Shown here one piece after another: positions 1 to 7,276 of a DNA stretch of 13,624 bases (position 1 is its first letter; each line of letters begins with the position of its first letter). The stretch covers positions 1 through 13,624 of the forward strand of contig JAUWHW010000030.1 in assembly GCA_030605665.1 (NCBI GenBank), given 5' to 3'. The notes beneath the pieces are model-generated. The model saw only the letters and a program-made list of their open reading frames with translations, was not told the DNA's origin and did no database searches. The stretch comes from Dehalococcoidia bacterium. Lineage in GTDB: Bacteria; Chloroflexota; Dehalococcoidia; GIF9; AB-539-J10. The position numbers and the translations under genes are program-made.

Positions 1-52
1 CCATCTCCACCTGGTTTAATACCATTAACCTTCTCTGTTCTTTTTTGTTCAA

Positions 53-120
53 TGTCACCATCTCCTTCATAGGGTGACATTTTCTCAGAACACTTAGAGG
101 GTGACAAAATCATAGAACAC
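53..120. repeat. Short GGTGACA...GAACA repeats, possible insertion-sequence end
   Basis: Two direct 23-nt units at 71-93 and 98-120 share AGGGTGACA and AGAACAC and match at 18 of 23 positions. An inverted partner TGTCACC lies at 53-59 with TGTTC further out at 36-40. Such clustered GGTGACA/GAACA motifs resemble transposase-binding ends of some IS families (I think of IS481-like elements, from memory only). On the minus strand an ATG at 23-25 opens a frame running off the left edge, which could be the start of a transposase, but only eight codons are visible. The repeats are seen directly; the IS assignment is weak. Confidence 0.4.
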
Positions 121-141
121 CAACAGTCAAGTGTGAATTAG

Positions 142-170
142 TTGACATTGTGCTTGTGTTTATTTATACT
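142..170 (+). promoter_or_regulatory. Promoter of the tRNA-tuf operon
   Basis: A perfect -35 box TTGACA (142-147) is separated by 17 bases from a -10 box TATACT (165-170). Transcription would begin near 177, just upstream of the first tRNA at 186. It is the only strong promoter visible before tuf, and probably drives the tRNAs and the translation operon at least to the internal promoter before rplJ. Confidence 0.8.
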
Positions 171-185
171 AACCAGCCAAAAGTT

Positions 186-258
186 GCCCGAGTAGCGCAA
201 TGGTAGCGCAACCGACTTGTAATCGGTAGGTTAGTGGGTTCGAATCCCCTCTCGGGCT
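186..258 (+). tRNA. tRNA-Thr (anticodon TGT)
   Basis: A cloverleaf of 73 nt. The acceptor stem GCCCGAG (186-192) pairs with CTCGGGC (251-257), and the discriminator is T258. The anticodon stem ACCGA/TCGGT closes the loop CTTGTAA, which gives anticodon TGT. The T arm contains GGTTCGAATCC. CCA is not encoded. A Thr-Tyr-Thr cluster in front of tuf is a classic bacterial arrangement. Confidence 0.96.
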
Positions 259-300
259 GGTGTTGGAATTTTCTAGCTACTTTGTGGTAGACTTGATGTG

Positions 301-384
301 GGAGGGGTGCCGGAGTGGTTAATCGGAGCAGTCTGTAAAACTGCCGCCCGTTGGGCTACGTAGGTTCAAATCCTACCCCCTCCA
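301..384 (+). tRNA. tRNA-Tyr (anticodon GTA)
   Basis: A class II tRNA of 84 nt with a long variable arm. The acceptor stem GGAGGGG (301-307) pairs with CCCCTCC (377-383), and the discriminator is A384. The anticodon stem GCAGT/ACTGC closes the loop CTGTAAA, which gives GTA. CCA is not encoded. It lies 42 nt after the first tRNA-Thr in the same transcript. Confidence 0.96.
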
Positions 385-407
385 TTATTCATTATGTGGT
401 ATAATAT

Positions 408-480
408 GCCCACATAGCTCAGCAGGTAGAGCACGTTCTTGGTAAGAACGGGGTCACCAGTTCGAATCTGGTTGTGGGCT
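408..480 (+). tRNA. tRNA-Thr (anticodon GGT)
   Basis: A 73-nt cloverleaf. The acceptor stem GCCCACA (408-414) pairs with TGTGGGC (473-479), and the discriminator is T480. The anticodon stem CGTTC/GAACG closes the loop TTGGTAA, giving GGT. The T arm has CCAGTTCGAATCTGG. CCA is not encoded. It ends 26 nt before the tuf start codon. Confidence 0.96.
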
Positions 481-506
481 TTTAGTTAAAGGAGGTTAAC
501 AGAAAA

Positions 507-1715
507 ATGGCAAAGAAAGTTTATGAACGCACTAAAGAGCATGTCAATGTGGGCACCATAGGTCATGTGGATCATGGCAAGACTACTCTAGTCTCAGCGA
601 TGACCTTGGTTTTGTCTAAAACAGGGAAGGGTTATAATGAGTTCCGCTCTTTTGAAAGCATAGATAACGCCCCTGAGGAGAAAGCCAGAGGGCTGACAAT
701 CGCTATCTCCCATCTTGAGTATGAAACTGAGAAGCGCCATTATTGTCATGTTGACTGCCCTGGGCATGCTGACTATATCAAGAATATGATAACCGGAGCG
801 GCTCAAATGGATGGAGCTATTTTGGTAGTTGGTGCTGATGATGGACCTATGCCACAGACCAGGGAGCATGTACTTCTAGCTCGGCAAGTGGAGGTTCCTT
901 GCGTAATGGTAGCCCTTAATAAGATAGACTTAATGGAAGATCCCGAGTTGTTGGATCTGGTAGAGATGGAGATTAGAGACTTACTCAAATCATATGGCTT
1001 TCCCGGTGACGAAGCTCCCGTCATTCGCGTGAGTGCCCTTAAATCTCTGGAATGTGGCTGTGGCAAAAGGGAATGCCCCTGGTGTGGTGGGATATGGAAG
1101 TTGTTAGATACTATAGATGCATATATCCCTATGCCGAAGCGAGATAGGGATAAGCCCTTCTTAATGCCCGTAGAAGATGTATTCAGTATCAAGGGTCGCG
1201 GAACTGTGCCCACAGGGAGGGTAGAACGTGGTGTTATCAGGCCCGGGGATGAAGTGGAGATAGTGGGATTAAGGGAGACCAAGAAAACAGTGGCGGTTAG
1301 CCTGGAGATGTTCCATAAGACGTTGAGCGGGGCAGAATCTGGTGATGCTGTTGGTGTGTTACTGCGAGGTGTGGAGCGAAATGAAGTAGAGAGAGGTCAG
1401 GTTCTAGCGGTGCCAGGCACAGTTAAGCCTCATAGTGAAGCCGAGGCCGAGGTATACATATTAAAGAAAGAGGAAGGTGGAAGGCATACTCCCTTTTTCA
1501 GTGGATATAAGCCTCAGCTCTACATCCGGACCATGGATATTACCGGGACTATCACTTTACCTGAAGGTGTCGAAATGGCTATGCCCGGTGATAGCTTAAC
1601 TCACATACACGTAAAGACCATTTGTCCCGTGGCTATGGAGAAAGGATTACGCTTTGCTATCAGAGAAGGTGGTAAGACAGTAGGTGCTGGAGTAATCACT
1701 GAAGTTGGTGCCTAA
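507..1715 (+). CDS. tuf: Elongation factor Tu
   Basis: GTPase that delivers aminoacyl-tRNA to the ribosome in the cytoplasm. The 402-residue product covers the whole family. Visible GTP-binding motifs are GHVDHGKT (residues 19-26), the switch I threonine T64 in GLTI, DCPGH (83-87), NKID (138-141) and SALK (176-179). Domains 2 and 3 follow, with [13 protein letters not shown] and [14 protein letters not shown]. The start has a strong AAAGGAGG site. It lies directly behind tRNA-Thr and is followed 2 nt later by rpmG. One oddity is a four-cysteine stretch after SALK (C183, C185, C190, C193, pattern C-x-C-x4-C-x2-C) where most EF-Tu proteins have a short acidic helix. I believe related Chloroflexota proteins have something similar, but could not check. 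Confidence 0.98.
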   Translation: MAKKVYERTKEHVNVGTIGHVDHGKTTLVSAMTLVLSKTGKGYNEFRSFESIDNAPEEKARGLTIAISHLEYETEKRHYCHVDCPGHADYIKNMITGAAQMDGAILVVGADDGPMPQTREHVLLARQVEVPCVMVALNKIDLMEDPELLDLVEMEIRDLLKSYGFPGDEAPVIRVSALKSLECGCGKRECPWCGGIWKLLDTIDAYIPMPKRDRDKPFLMPVEDVFSIKGRGTVPTGRVERGVIRPGDEVEIVGLRETKKTVAVSLEMFHKTLSGAESGDAVGVLLRGVERNEVERGQVLAVPGTVKPHSEAEAEVYILKKEEGGRHTPFFSGYKPQLYIRTMDITGTITLPEGVEMAMPGDSLTHIHVKTICPVAMEKGLRFAIREGGKTVGAGVITEVGA

Positions 1716-1717
1716 AC

Positions 1718-1885
1718 ATGGCTAAGAAGGGGGGTGTACGCACAATTATTCATCTAGCTTGTAGCCAATGTCAGCAGAGAACATATACCACCGTTAAGAA
1801 TAAAAAGAATGACCCACAAAGGTTGGAGTTGAAGAAGTATTGTCCACGTTGTCGTGCTCACACCCTTTATCGAGAAACAAAGTAA
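1718..1885 (+). CDS. rpmG: 50S ribosomal protein L33
   Basis: Small ribosomal protein of the large subunit, 55 residues. It keeps the zinc-ribbon form of L33: CSQC near residue 15 and CPRC near residue 42, with the basic segment between them. The ATG lies only 2 nt after the tuf stop and has no clear ribosome site of its own, so translation is probably coupled to tuf. The order tuf-rpmG-secE-nusG is the common bacterial order and supports the call. Confidence 0.95.
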   Translation: MAKKGGVRTIIHLACSQCQQRTYTTVKNKKNDPQRLELKKYCPRCRAHTLYRETK

Positions 1886-1910
1886 TGTCATTGCGAGCGA
1901 AGCGAAGCAA
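1886..1910. repeat. Dispersed-type intergenic repeat fragment between rpmG and secE
   Basis: The 25 bases from TGTCATTGCGAGCGAAGCG to AGCAA match a motif I recall as widely dispersed between genes in many uncultured bacterial genomes. Here it begins directly at the end of the rpmG stop codon and ends 5 nt before the secE ATG. It occupies the position where the secE ribosome site should be. Only one copy is in the window. Confidence 0.5.
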
Positions 1911-1915
1911 ACTGT

Positions 1916-2161
1916 ATGACAAGTCGTGCCAAGAAAGCCAAAGTTGCCAGGCCCATTACAGCGCCAACTAAGAAGAAATCAAAACTGAGTTTCTTTGTTG
2001 GAGCCGTGGAGGAATTAAAGAAGGCGCGCTGGCCAACGAGGCAGGAGACTTTAAGGTTAAGTCTCTTGGTTCTTATTGTCTGTATTGTTGTGGGAGCTAT
2101 TTTGGGTGCCTTAGATTATGGCTTCACTAGGTTGTTCACTGATTTGCTTCTAGGTGGTTGA
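1916..2161 (+). CDS. secE: Preprotein translocase subunit SecE
   Basis: Essential subunit of the SecYEG protein-export channel in the inner membrane. The product has 81 residues: a basic N-terminal region, the conserved amphipathic segment EELKKARWPTRQE (about residues 32-44), then one membrane span (about 47-68). This is the short single-span form. There is no clear ribosome site upstream, because a dispersed-type repeat fills the gap to rpmG. No alternative start exists between the in-frame rpmG stop and this ATG, so re-initiation after rpmG is likely. It overlaps or nearly abuts nusG, as usual. Confidence 0.95.
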   Translation: MTSRAKKAKVARPITAPTKKKSKLSFFVGAVEELKKARWPTRQETLRLSLLVLIVCIVVGAILGALDYGFTRLFTDLLLGG

Positions 2162-2168
2162 TACTCAA

Positions 2169-2696
2169 ATGTCTAATGGACAGTGGTATTTGTTATATGT
2201 GTCTTCTGGACGCGAAGAGCGAGCTAAGAGGAACCTGGAGCAGCGCGTTAAATATATGGATGCTGGTGATAAGATATTCGATATAGTAATACCTACAATC
2301 AAAGAGATTGAGATCAGGAGTGGGAGGCGCCGTACTATGGATAGAAAAGCCTTTCCCGGGTATATTATGGTTCGCATGGAGTTGGATGAGCGTAGTTGGG
2401 ATATAGTGCGTAATACTCCTGGGGTTGTTGGCTTTGTAAGCAGCGGTGTCAAGCCGGTGCCCTTAATTAAAGAAGAGGCAAATACCATCTTGCAGCGAAT
2501 GGAGGAAACTCCGTCTGAGGTTAAGGTAACTTTTGAGAGAGGGGATAGTGTTCGCGTAACCAGTGGTCCCTTTATGGATTTTATTGGCAAGGTGGAGGAA
2601 GTTAACCCGGAGAAGGGAAGGGCGACAGTTATGCTATCGCTTTTTGGTAGAGAAACGCCTGTGGACTTGGACTTTTTGGGGGTGGAGAGGATATAG
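2169..2696 (+). CDS. nusG: Transcription termination/antitermination protein NusG
   Basis: Binds RNA polymerase and links it to Rho or the ribosome. From the ATG at 2169 the protein has 175 residues: an NGN domain starting WYLLYVSSGREERAKRNLEQR and containing FPGYIMVRM, TPGVVGFV, then a C-terminal KOW domain with GDSVRVTSGPFMDFIGKVEEV. A GTG at 2154 would add five residues and overlap the secE stop. I prefer ATG 2169 because the protein then begins as NusG usually does (MSNGQWY). The stop is TAG, with a second in-frame TAG five codons later and a TGA beyond it. Confidence 0.96.
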   Translation: MSNGQWYLLYVSSGREERAKRNLEQRVKYMDAGDKIFDIVIPTIKEIEIRSGRRRTMDRKAFPGYIMVRMELDERSWDIVRNTPGVVGFVSSGVKPVPLIKEEANTILQRMEETPSEVKVTFERGDSVRVTSGPFMDFIGKVEEVNPEKGRATVMLSLFGRETPVDLDFLGVERI

Positions 2697-2755
2697 CACG
2701 GGTTCAAGGAGTAGTCAGCACTCAGCAGACAGCATTTAGCATCAAGCTGATAACC

Positions 2756-2783
2756 GATAGCTGATAGCTGATAGCTGATAGCT
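2756..2783. repeat. Tandem heptamer repeat GATAGCT x4
   Basis: Four perfect head-to-tail copies of GATAGCT lie between nusG and rplK. They are preceded by a degenerate stretch with related CAGC/TGATA words (2716-2755). The array ends 17 nt before the rplK start codon, so it would lie in the rplK leader. Copy number could vary by slippage. Confidence 0.85.
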
Positions 2784-2800
2784 ATAAAGGGTGTTGTAGC

Positions 2801-3223
2801 ATGGCAAAGAAAGTTAAAGCTGTGGTTAAATTACAAGTACCAGCTGGCGAAGCTACCCCGGCGCCACCTATAGGGCCAGCTTTGGGACAGCATGGCGTTA
2901 ATATCATGGCCTTCTGCAAAGAGTATAATGAGCGAACTGTCTCTCAAAAGGGTTTTATTATTCCTGCCGAAATAACTATATACGCTGATCGTTCTTTTAG
3001 TTTTGTGACCAAGATGCCACCTGCTTCTGATTTATTACGACGTGCTTTGGGAGTGGAAAAAGGCAGTGGCAACCCGAAAGGCGATAAGGTAGGCAAGATA
3101 AGCAGAGATAAACTTTATGAGATTGCTCGGAACAAGATGAAAGATCTCAACACTACTGATATTGATAAAGCGGCGAGTATCATTGAAGGCACAGCTTGTA
3201 GTATGGGCGTGCAGGTGGAATAA
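2801..3223 (+). CDS. rplK: 50S ribosomal protein L11
   Basis: Protein of the GTPase-associated centre of the 50S subunit, 140 residues, full length. Recognisable are the N-terminal [21 protein letters not shown] segment with the conserved prolines and the FCKEYNERT stretch. The C-terminal rRNA-binding domain contains [20 protein letters not shown] and [10 protein letters not shown]. It begins after the heptamer array with an AAAGGG-type ribosome site. rplA follows 58 nt later. Confidence 0.97.
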   Translation: MAKKVKAVVKLQVPAGEATPAPPIGPALGQHGVNIMAFCKEYNERTVSQKGFIIPAEITIYADRSFSFVTKMPPASDLLRRALGVEKGSGNPKGDKVGKISRDKLYEIARNKMKDLNTTDIDKAASIIEGTACSMGVQVE

Positions 3224-3232
3224 ATTGGGTTC

Positions 3233-3257
3233 CCTAAAAATTTGAGGAATTTTTAGG
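3233..3257 (+). promoter_or_regulatory. Perfect hairpin between rplK and rplA
   Basis: CCTAAAAATT (3233-3242) pairs perfectly with AATTTTTAGG (3248-3257) over a five-base loop TGAGG. There is no T-run after it, so it does not look like an intrinsic terminator. In an L11-L1 operon it could be an RNA-processing or stability element, or take part in L1 autoregulation. That role is inference: I do not see the L1 target motif itself. Confidence 0.6.
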
Positions 3258-3281
3258 CTAAAGTAGATTAGGTATAGGTAA

Positions 3282-3992
3282 ATGGCGAAGCACGGCAAGA
3301 ATTATCAGGAAGTTAGTAAGCTTGTGGATAAGTCGAGGACTTACTCACCTGATGAAGCTATTGACTTAGCCCAAAAAGCTTCCTATGCTAGATTTGATGA
3401 GACGGTTGAAGTTCATTTAAGGATGGGGGTAAATCCACGTAGTGCTGATCAGCAGGTACGTGGTGTAGCTCTGCTGCCCCATGGATTAGGGAAAAAGATA
3501 AGGGTGCTTGTCTTTGCCCAGGGAGAGGCAATAAAGTTAGCCGAGGAAGCCGGGGCTGATTATGCTGGAGCAGATGAACTTATCAAGAAAATTGAGAATG
3601 GGTGGCTTGAATTTGATGTATCTATAGCTAGTCCTGATATGATGCCCAAAGTAGCAAAGCTTGGGCGTATCTTAGGAAGACGAGGTTTGATGCCTAATCC
3701 CAAGTCTGGCACTGTGGTGCCACCCCAGGATTTGCCTAGAGCTATAGGCGAGGCGCGTAAGGGGAGGGTGGAATTCCGTCTGGATAGAACAGCTATTATC
3801 CACTTGCCTGTAGGTAAGGTCGGCTTTGATAAGGATAAACTTCTGGAAAACCTGGCAGCGGTGATTGAGGCTATAGTCAAAGCAAAACCTAGTGGGGCTA
3901 AGGGGCAGTACATTAGAAGTATCTCGCTATGTACCAGCATGGGGCCTGGATTTAAGCTGGATCTCAAGTCAGCGATGGCTTTAACTGCTTAA
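3282..3992 (+). CDS. rplA: 50S ribosomal protein L1
   Basis: Protein of the L1 stalk, which helps tRNA leave the E site; in many bacteria it also represses its own operon. The product has 236 residues, full length. Typical segments are the N-terminal [14 protein letters not shown], the [18 protein letters not shown] region, the central domain with [16 protein letters not shown], and the C-terminal [15 protein letters not shown]. An AGGTA site precedes the ATG. The next gene, rplJ, has its own promoter and leader, whose -35 lies inside the end of rplA. Confidence 0.97.
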   Translation: MAKHGKNYQEVSKLVDKSRTYSPDEAIDLAQKASYARFDETVEVHLRMGVNPRSADQQVRGVALLPHGLGKKIRVLVFAQGEAIKLAEEAGADYAGADELIKKIENGWLEFDVSIASPDMMPKVAKLGRILGRRGLMPNPKSGTVVPPQDLPRAIGEARKGRVEFRLDRTAIIHLPVGKVGFDKDKLLENLAAVIEAIVKAKPSGAKGQYIRSISLCTSMGPGFKLDLKSAMALTA

Positions 3993-4008
3993 TTTTTCTT
4001 GCTATAAT
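3981..4008 (+). promoter_or_regulatory. Internal promoter of rplJL
   Basis: A perfect -10 box TATAAT (4003-4008) has a partial -35 TTAACT (3981-3986, four of six) 16 bases upstream, overlapping the 3' end of rplA. Transcription would begin near 4015, exactly where the L10 leader structure starts, which supports the assignment. Confidence 0.7.
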
Positions 4009-4014
4009 AGATTT

Positions 4015-4105
4015 GGTGCCAATGACAGCAGGTACCCAGGGGGGTTTAAAATACTTACCTGCCGAGGCTAAAGTTTTAACCCTGAGTTGTTGGCGCAGGG
4101 TTTTT
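4015..4105 (+). promoter_or_regulatory. Ribosomal protein L10 leader RNA (attenuator)
   Basis: The layout matches the L10 leader known from Firmicutes and other bacteria, where excess L10(L12)4 binds the leader and lowers rplJL expression. Visible parts are an internal stem GCAGGTA (4028-4034) with TACCTGC (4056-4062), preceded by AATGACA and followed by CGAGG as in the family. A closing stem pairs GTGCCAA (4016-4022) with TTGGCGC (4090-4096). That closing stem cannot coexist with the terminator at 4078-4102, so it is the natural antiterminator. The family call is from remembered motifs plus the pairing. Confidence 0.85.
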
Positions 4106-4109
4106 ATTT
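4078..4109 (+). terminator. Attenuator terminator in the L10 leader
   Basis: AACCCTG (4078-4084) pairs with CAGGGTT (4096-4102), followed by a T-rich run TTTTTATTT. It sits 15-20 nt before the rplJ start codon and competes with the closing stem of the leader. It is therefore a conditional terminator rather than the end of the operon. Confidence 0.85.
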
Positions 4110-4123
4110 GTCTGGAGTGAGAT

Positions 4124-4645
4124 ATGTTAAGAGAAAAAAAGACACAGATTATTGATCAATTGACAGATAAACTGTCTAGAAGCACTATTGTTATCGCTAC
4201 TAGCTACCAGGGTCTGTCGGCTAGGGAAATGACTGGGTTACGCCGTTCTTTAGCTGATGCAGCTGTTGCTTACCAAGTGGTTAAAAATACCTTAACTCGC
4301 TTTGCTACGCAAAGAGCCGGTAAGGAGCAAGTTATGAGCATTATTGATGGTCCTACAGCTTTGGTTTTTGGCTACGATGATGCTGTGGAGGCAGCTAAAG
4401 TTTTTAACCAACATATCAAGTCTACAGGCGTAGCTGTGCAAATTAAAGGAGCTCTGTTAGGAGAGCGAGTGCTCACCGCTGATGAGGTTATAGTTCTGGC
4501 TAGTTTACCACCTAAGGAAATTCTTATCTCTCAACTAATAGCTCAGTTGCAAGCCACGGTGAGAGGTTTACATAATGTTCTAAGTTTCCCATTATATAGC
4601 TTAGGCTACATACTGCAAGCTAGGATTCAAAATCTTACTGAATGA
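4124..4645 (+). CDS. rplJ: 50S ribosomal protein L10
   Basis: Base of the L7/L12 stalk; binds 23S rRNA and L11 and carries L7/L12 dimers on its C-terminal helix. The product has 173 residues, within the usual range. Typical features are the start [18 protein letters not shown], the [18 protein letters not shown] segment, [10 protein letters not shown] and [12 protein letters not shown], with a C-terminal helix ending near [17 protein letters not shown]. The ATG has a TGGAG site and follows the L10 leader. rplL follows 13 nt later. It is presumably regulated by the leader attenuator through the L10-L12 complex. Confidence 0.96.
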   Translation: MLREKKTQIIDQLTDKLSRSTIVIATSYQGLSAREMTGLRRSLADAAVAYQVVKNTLTRFATQRAGKEQVMSIIDGPTALVFGYDDAVEAAKVFNQHIKSTGVAVQIKGALLGERVLTADEVIVLASLPPKEILISQLIAQLQATVRGLHNVLSFPLYSLGYILQARIQNLTE

Positions 4646-4658
4646 CAAAGGAGGAAGG

Positions 4659-5126
4659 ATGCCACCGGAGAAAACAAAGGTAGAAAAAGAAAAGGTAAAG
4701 AAAGCGAGGAAATCTACAAAGGCGGAAGAAGAAAGCAAAATAATGAGCAAGGAGGAAATAGTTGCTGCTGTTAAGAGTATGACTGTAATGGATTTGGCTG
4801 ATTTAGTTAAGACTTTGGAGAATGAATTTGGAGTTACTTCTGCCCCTGTAGCTGTGGGGGCAGTGCCAGCAGCAGCTCCTGGCCAGCCGGCCGAAGCGCC
4901 TCCAGAAGAGGAGAAAACGGAATTTAGTGTCGTCCTAAAGGCTATTGGTGAAAAGAAGATTGAAGTTATTAAGGCGGTGCGTGAAGTAACCGATTTGGGA
5001 CTAAAGCAGGCTAAGGATTTGGTAGAAGCTGCTCCACAGGTAGTAAAAGAGAGTATTTCTAAAGAAGAGGCAAATACTATAAGGCAGAAGTTAGAAGCTG
5101 CTGGGGCAGCTGTAGAGACAAGGTGA
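4659..5126 (+). CDS. rplL: 50S ribosomal protein L7/L12 with N-terminal extension
   Basis: Multicopy stalk protein that recruits translation GTPases. The core is normal: an N-terminal dimerisation region (about 29-63, [17 protein letters not shown]), an Ala/Pro hinge, and the C-terminal domain [36 protein letters not shown]. The product has 155 residues against about 120-130 in most bacteria, because a 28-residue Lys/Glu-rich segment precedes the usual start. The longer start is favoured because an AAAGGAGG site lies just before 4659, whereas the internal ATG at 4743 has only a weak purine stretch. rpoB does not follow. Confidence 0.95.
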   Translation: MPPEKTKVEKEKVKKARKSTKAEEESKIMSKEEIVAAVKSMTVMDLADLVKTLENEFGVTSAPVAVGAVPAAAPGQPAEAPPEEEKTEFSVVLKAIGEKKIEVIKAVREVTDLGLKQAKDLVEAAPQVVKESISKEEANTIRQKLEAAGAAVETR

Positions 5127-5142
5127 AATCAAAAAGCAAAAA

Positions 5143-5191
5143 TCAAAATGCAAAGATACAGAGCAAAAATTAAAAAAGGTTTGCATTTTGA
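5143..5191. terminator. Inverted repeat, probable end of the translation operon
   Basis: TCAAAATGCAAA (5143-5154) is perfectly complementary to TTTGCATTTTGA (5180-5191) across a 25-base A-rich loop. It is followed by a pyrimidine-rich tract with repeated GCCCTTT. It is AT-rich, unlike a classic terminator, and resembles repetitive intergenic elements I recall from uncultured bacteria. Its place directly after rplL suggests it ends or processes the transcript. Confidence 0.5.
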
Positions 5192-5236
5192 GTTGTCATT
5201 TTGCCCTTTGCCCTTTGCCTTCTAATTTTGAGTAAC

Positions 5237-5494
5237 ATGTCAGTTGCCAATTGCCGAGCTATCCTGGGGATGGGTATTTTCTTCATCTTTTTGGGCGTTG
5301 CTTTTATACTTTGGAGTAGGAAGGAAAAGAGAACATATTATAGCTCCTTGGTAACCCGAAAGGATATGAAGGAGTTTATAACTCATGAACCAGAGCGTCC
5401 TTGGTTAAATGCCTGGCAAATAGGTGGTTGGGTTTCCCTTATCATTGGTATCATATTGGCGGTTGCTGGTGGTGTTCTATGGCTGATTTTGTAG
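5237..5494 (+). CDS. Small two-span membrane protein of unknown function
   Basis: I do not recognise the family. From the ATG at 5237 the product has 85 residues with two hydrophobic spans (about residues 8-26 and 64-84). They are joined by a basic and polar stretch containing WSRKEKRTYYSS and HEPERPWLNAW. The frame is open upstream to a TTG at 5201, but that lies inside the repeat tract after rplL. The ATG has only a weak GAG site. It ends with TAG 8 nt before the convergent comM stop. It could be co-transcribed with rplL if termination there is partial. The two well-formed spans and the fit between neighbours support a real gene. Confidence 0.65.
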   Translation: MSVANCRAILGMGIFFIFLGVAFILWSRKEKRTYYSSLVTRKDMKEFITHEPERPWLNAWQIGGWVSLIIGIILAVAGGVLWLIL

Positions 5495-5502
5495 CTAACC
5501 TC

Positions 5503-7023
5503 TTACATTATCTCCCTATGCCGATATTGTAAAGCTTCAGCTACATGGTACGTTTTGATGATATCACTGTTTTCCAAGTCGGCGATGGTACGGGAAACCT
5601 TAAGAACACGATGGAAGGCGCGAGCTGTGAGGTGAAGTTGCTTCATAGCAGCACGAAGTAGGCTTTGCGCTACTGATTCTACGGTGCAGGATTCCTTTAC
5701 TTCCTTAGGCGTCATATCAGCATTGCACTTTAGCTTTGTCCCCTTGAACCTCTCAAGCTGTATTTCGTGAGCTGCTTTGATTCTTCTCCTGACCTTCTCT
5801 GAAATTTCCGCAGGCTTATCCTCGGTGAGCTTTTCATAATCGATGTGGGGGACATCAATGAAGATGTCGATGCGATCCAGCAGTGGTCCGCTTAGTCTCT
5901 TATGGTAGCGAGAAATCTCCCCCGCTGAGCACTTGCATTCCTTAAAAGGGTCGCCATAATAGCCGCAGGGGCAAGGGTTCATAGCTGCTGCCAGCATAAA
6001 GTTAGCAGGGAAGGTAACACTACCACGAGCGCGGCTGACAGTGATAGTTCTATCTTCCATTGGTTGGCGCAGTGATTCCAGGGTGGCATGTCCAAATTCA
6101 GGGAATTCATCCAGAAACAGTACACCATGGTGGCTCAGGCTTATCTCCCCGGGTCGTGGCCATTGCCCGCCTCCTACCAGCCCGGCATGGGAAATAGTAT
6201 AATGAGGGGAGCGAAAAGGGCGCTCCATAACGATTGGGGTGTCCTGTGGCAATAGACCACTGACACTATAAATCTTGGTTACCTCTATAGCTTCTTCTAT
6301 AATCAACTGAGGCAATATTGAGGGCAAGGAGCGAGCCAACATAGTCTTACCGCTTCCTGGTGGTCCACACATGAGAATATTGTGTCTTCCTGCTGCTGCT
6401 ATCTCCAGAGCTCTCTTGGCGTGTTCTTGACCTTTGATATAAGTAAGGTCAAAGACATAATCGTGGTGAGTTTCCTGCCCCCATTTTGTATCGCTATGAT
6501 ATTCTGGAATGCTTATTTCACCCCGAAGATGAGTAACCAACTGTGCTAACGATTCTGCCGGGAATATATGTATGTTCTCTATTAGAGAGGCCTCTTTGGC
6601 ATCATCCAGAGGCGCAAACACTGTAGATAGGCCTTTATCGCGGGCTAAGGCTACCATAGGTAGTATGCCATGAGTATGGCGCAGCTTACCATCAAGGGAT
6701 AACTCTCCCAAGAGGATACTATAGGAGAGGTCAGCATATAGCTGCCCTGAGCTGATTAGTATGCCTATAGCTATAGGTAAATCGTAAGCAGGGCCTTCTT
6801 TCTTCAAGTCTGCGGGGGCTAAGTTGACAGTAATACGCCTGGTGGGGAACTTGTAGTTAGAGTTTCTTATAGCTGACCTTACCCTTTCTCTGGCTTCCTG
6901 AACAGCTTTATCTGGCAGGCCTACGATGGTAAATGATGGTAAACCACTGGCAATGTCAACTTCGACATCCACAAGGTGGCCCTCAAGACCAACCACTGCA
7001 GCACTTTTTACCTTGGCTAGCAT
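5503..7023 (-). CDS. comM: ComM/YifB family Mg-chelatase-like AAA+ ATPase
   Basis: AAA+ ATPase; family members (ComM) act as branch-migration helicases during natural transformation and recombination, although many YifB proteins are uncharacterised. The product has 506 residues, full length. There is an N-terminal Lon-S5-like domain (about 1-170, SGLPSFTIVGLPDKAVQEARERV). The ATPase core follows, with Walker A GPPGSGKT (220-227), Walker B VLFLDEFPEF (301-310) and a zinc-binding-like cluster CPC...CKC (C351, C353, C363, C365). The arginine-rich SGPLLDRIDIFIDVP segment and a C-terminal helical domain end the protein. It is transcribed away from sppA. A GAAGGG ribosome site precedes the ATG. It converges with the small membrane gene. 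Confidence 0.95.
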   Translation of the reverse strand: MLAKVKSAAVVGLEGHLVDVEVDIASGLPSFTIVGLPDKAVQEARERVRSAIRNSNYKFPTRRITVNLAPADLKKEGPAYDLPIAIGILISSGQLYADLSYSILLGELSLDGKLRHTHGILPMVALARDKGLSTVFAPLDDAKEASLIENIHIFPAESLAQLVTHLRGEISIPEYHSDTKWGQETHHDYVFDLTYIKGQEHAKRALEIAAAGRHNILMCGPPGSGKTMLARSLPSILPQLIIEEAIEVTKIYSVSGLLPQDTPIVMERPFRSPHYTISHAGLVGGGQWPRPGEISLSHHGVLFLDEFPEFGHATLESLRQPMEDRTITVSRARGSVTFPANFMLAAAMNPCPCGYYGDPFKECKCSAGEISRYHKRLSGPLLDRIDIFIDVPHIDYEKLTEDKPAEISEKVRRRIKAAHEIQLERFKGTKLKCNADMTPKEVKESCTVESVAQSLLRAAMKQLHLTARAFHRVLKVSRTIADLENSDIIKTYHVAEALQYRHREIM

Positions 7024-7065
7024 CTTATCGAATTATTCCCTTCGCCTTGCCGGCTGTTAACGCTC

Positions 7066-7094
7066 ATTATAGCAAATAATGGTGTCCAACTTAA
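7066..7094 (-). promoter_or_regulatory. Possible promoter of comM
   Basis: On the minus strand a perfect TATAAT (7066-7071) lies about 43 nt upstream of the comM start. The best -35 at standard spacing is poor (TTAAGT at 7089-7094). The -10 match and the position support it; the -35 does not. Confidence 0.45.
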
Positions 7095-7155
7095 TACATA
7101 TGCTTTACAATCTACACCTTTCAATTCAGCTTAAAAGCAAAAATCGTTCCGTAGT

Positions 7156-7183
7156 TTGATAAGTTCTCTCCATAAGATATAAT
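7156..7183 (+). promoter_or_regulatory. Promoter of the sppA-like operon
   Basis: A -35 box TTGATA (7156-7161) and a perfect -10 box TATAAT (7178-7183) are 16 bases apart. Transcription would start near 7190, giving an untranslated leader of about 87 nt before the ATG at 7277. Confidence 0.7.
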
Positions 7184-7276
7184 TAAGAAGTGGTGGAGGT
7201 TAAAGGTTGGGTTAAGCTTTAGTCTCTACTATGGCTATAAGGCAGAGAAGTTAGCCAAAATAGAGGAAAATCAATA

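Noticed and set aside
803..1282. Long minus-strand frame inside tuf
   Set aside because: Shadow of tuf with no start signal. The same applies to the minus-strand frames inside nusG, rplA, the acidic-tail gene and mtbB.
1886..1915. tRNA-Trp gene, often found between rpmG and secE
   Set aside because: The gap is only 30 nt and is filled by repeat sequence.
5201..5236. Upstream TTG start for the small membrane gene
   Set aside because: It lies in the repetitive pyrimidine tract after rplL and has no ribosome site; ATG 5237 is preferred.
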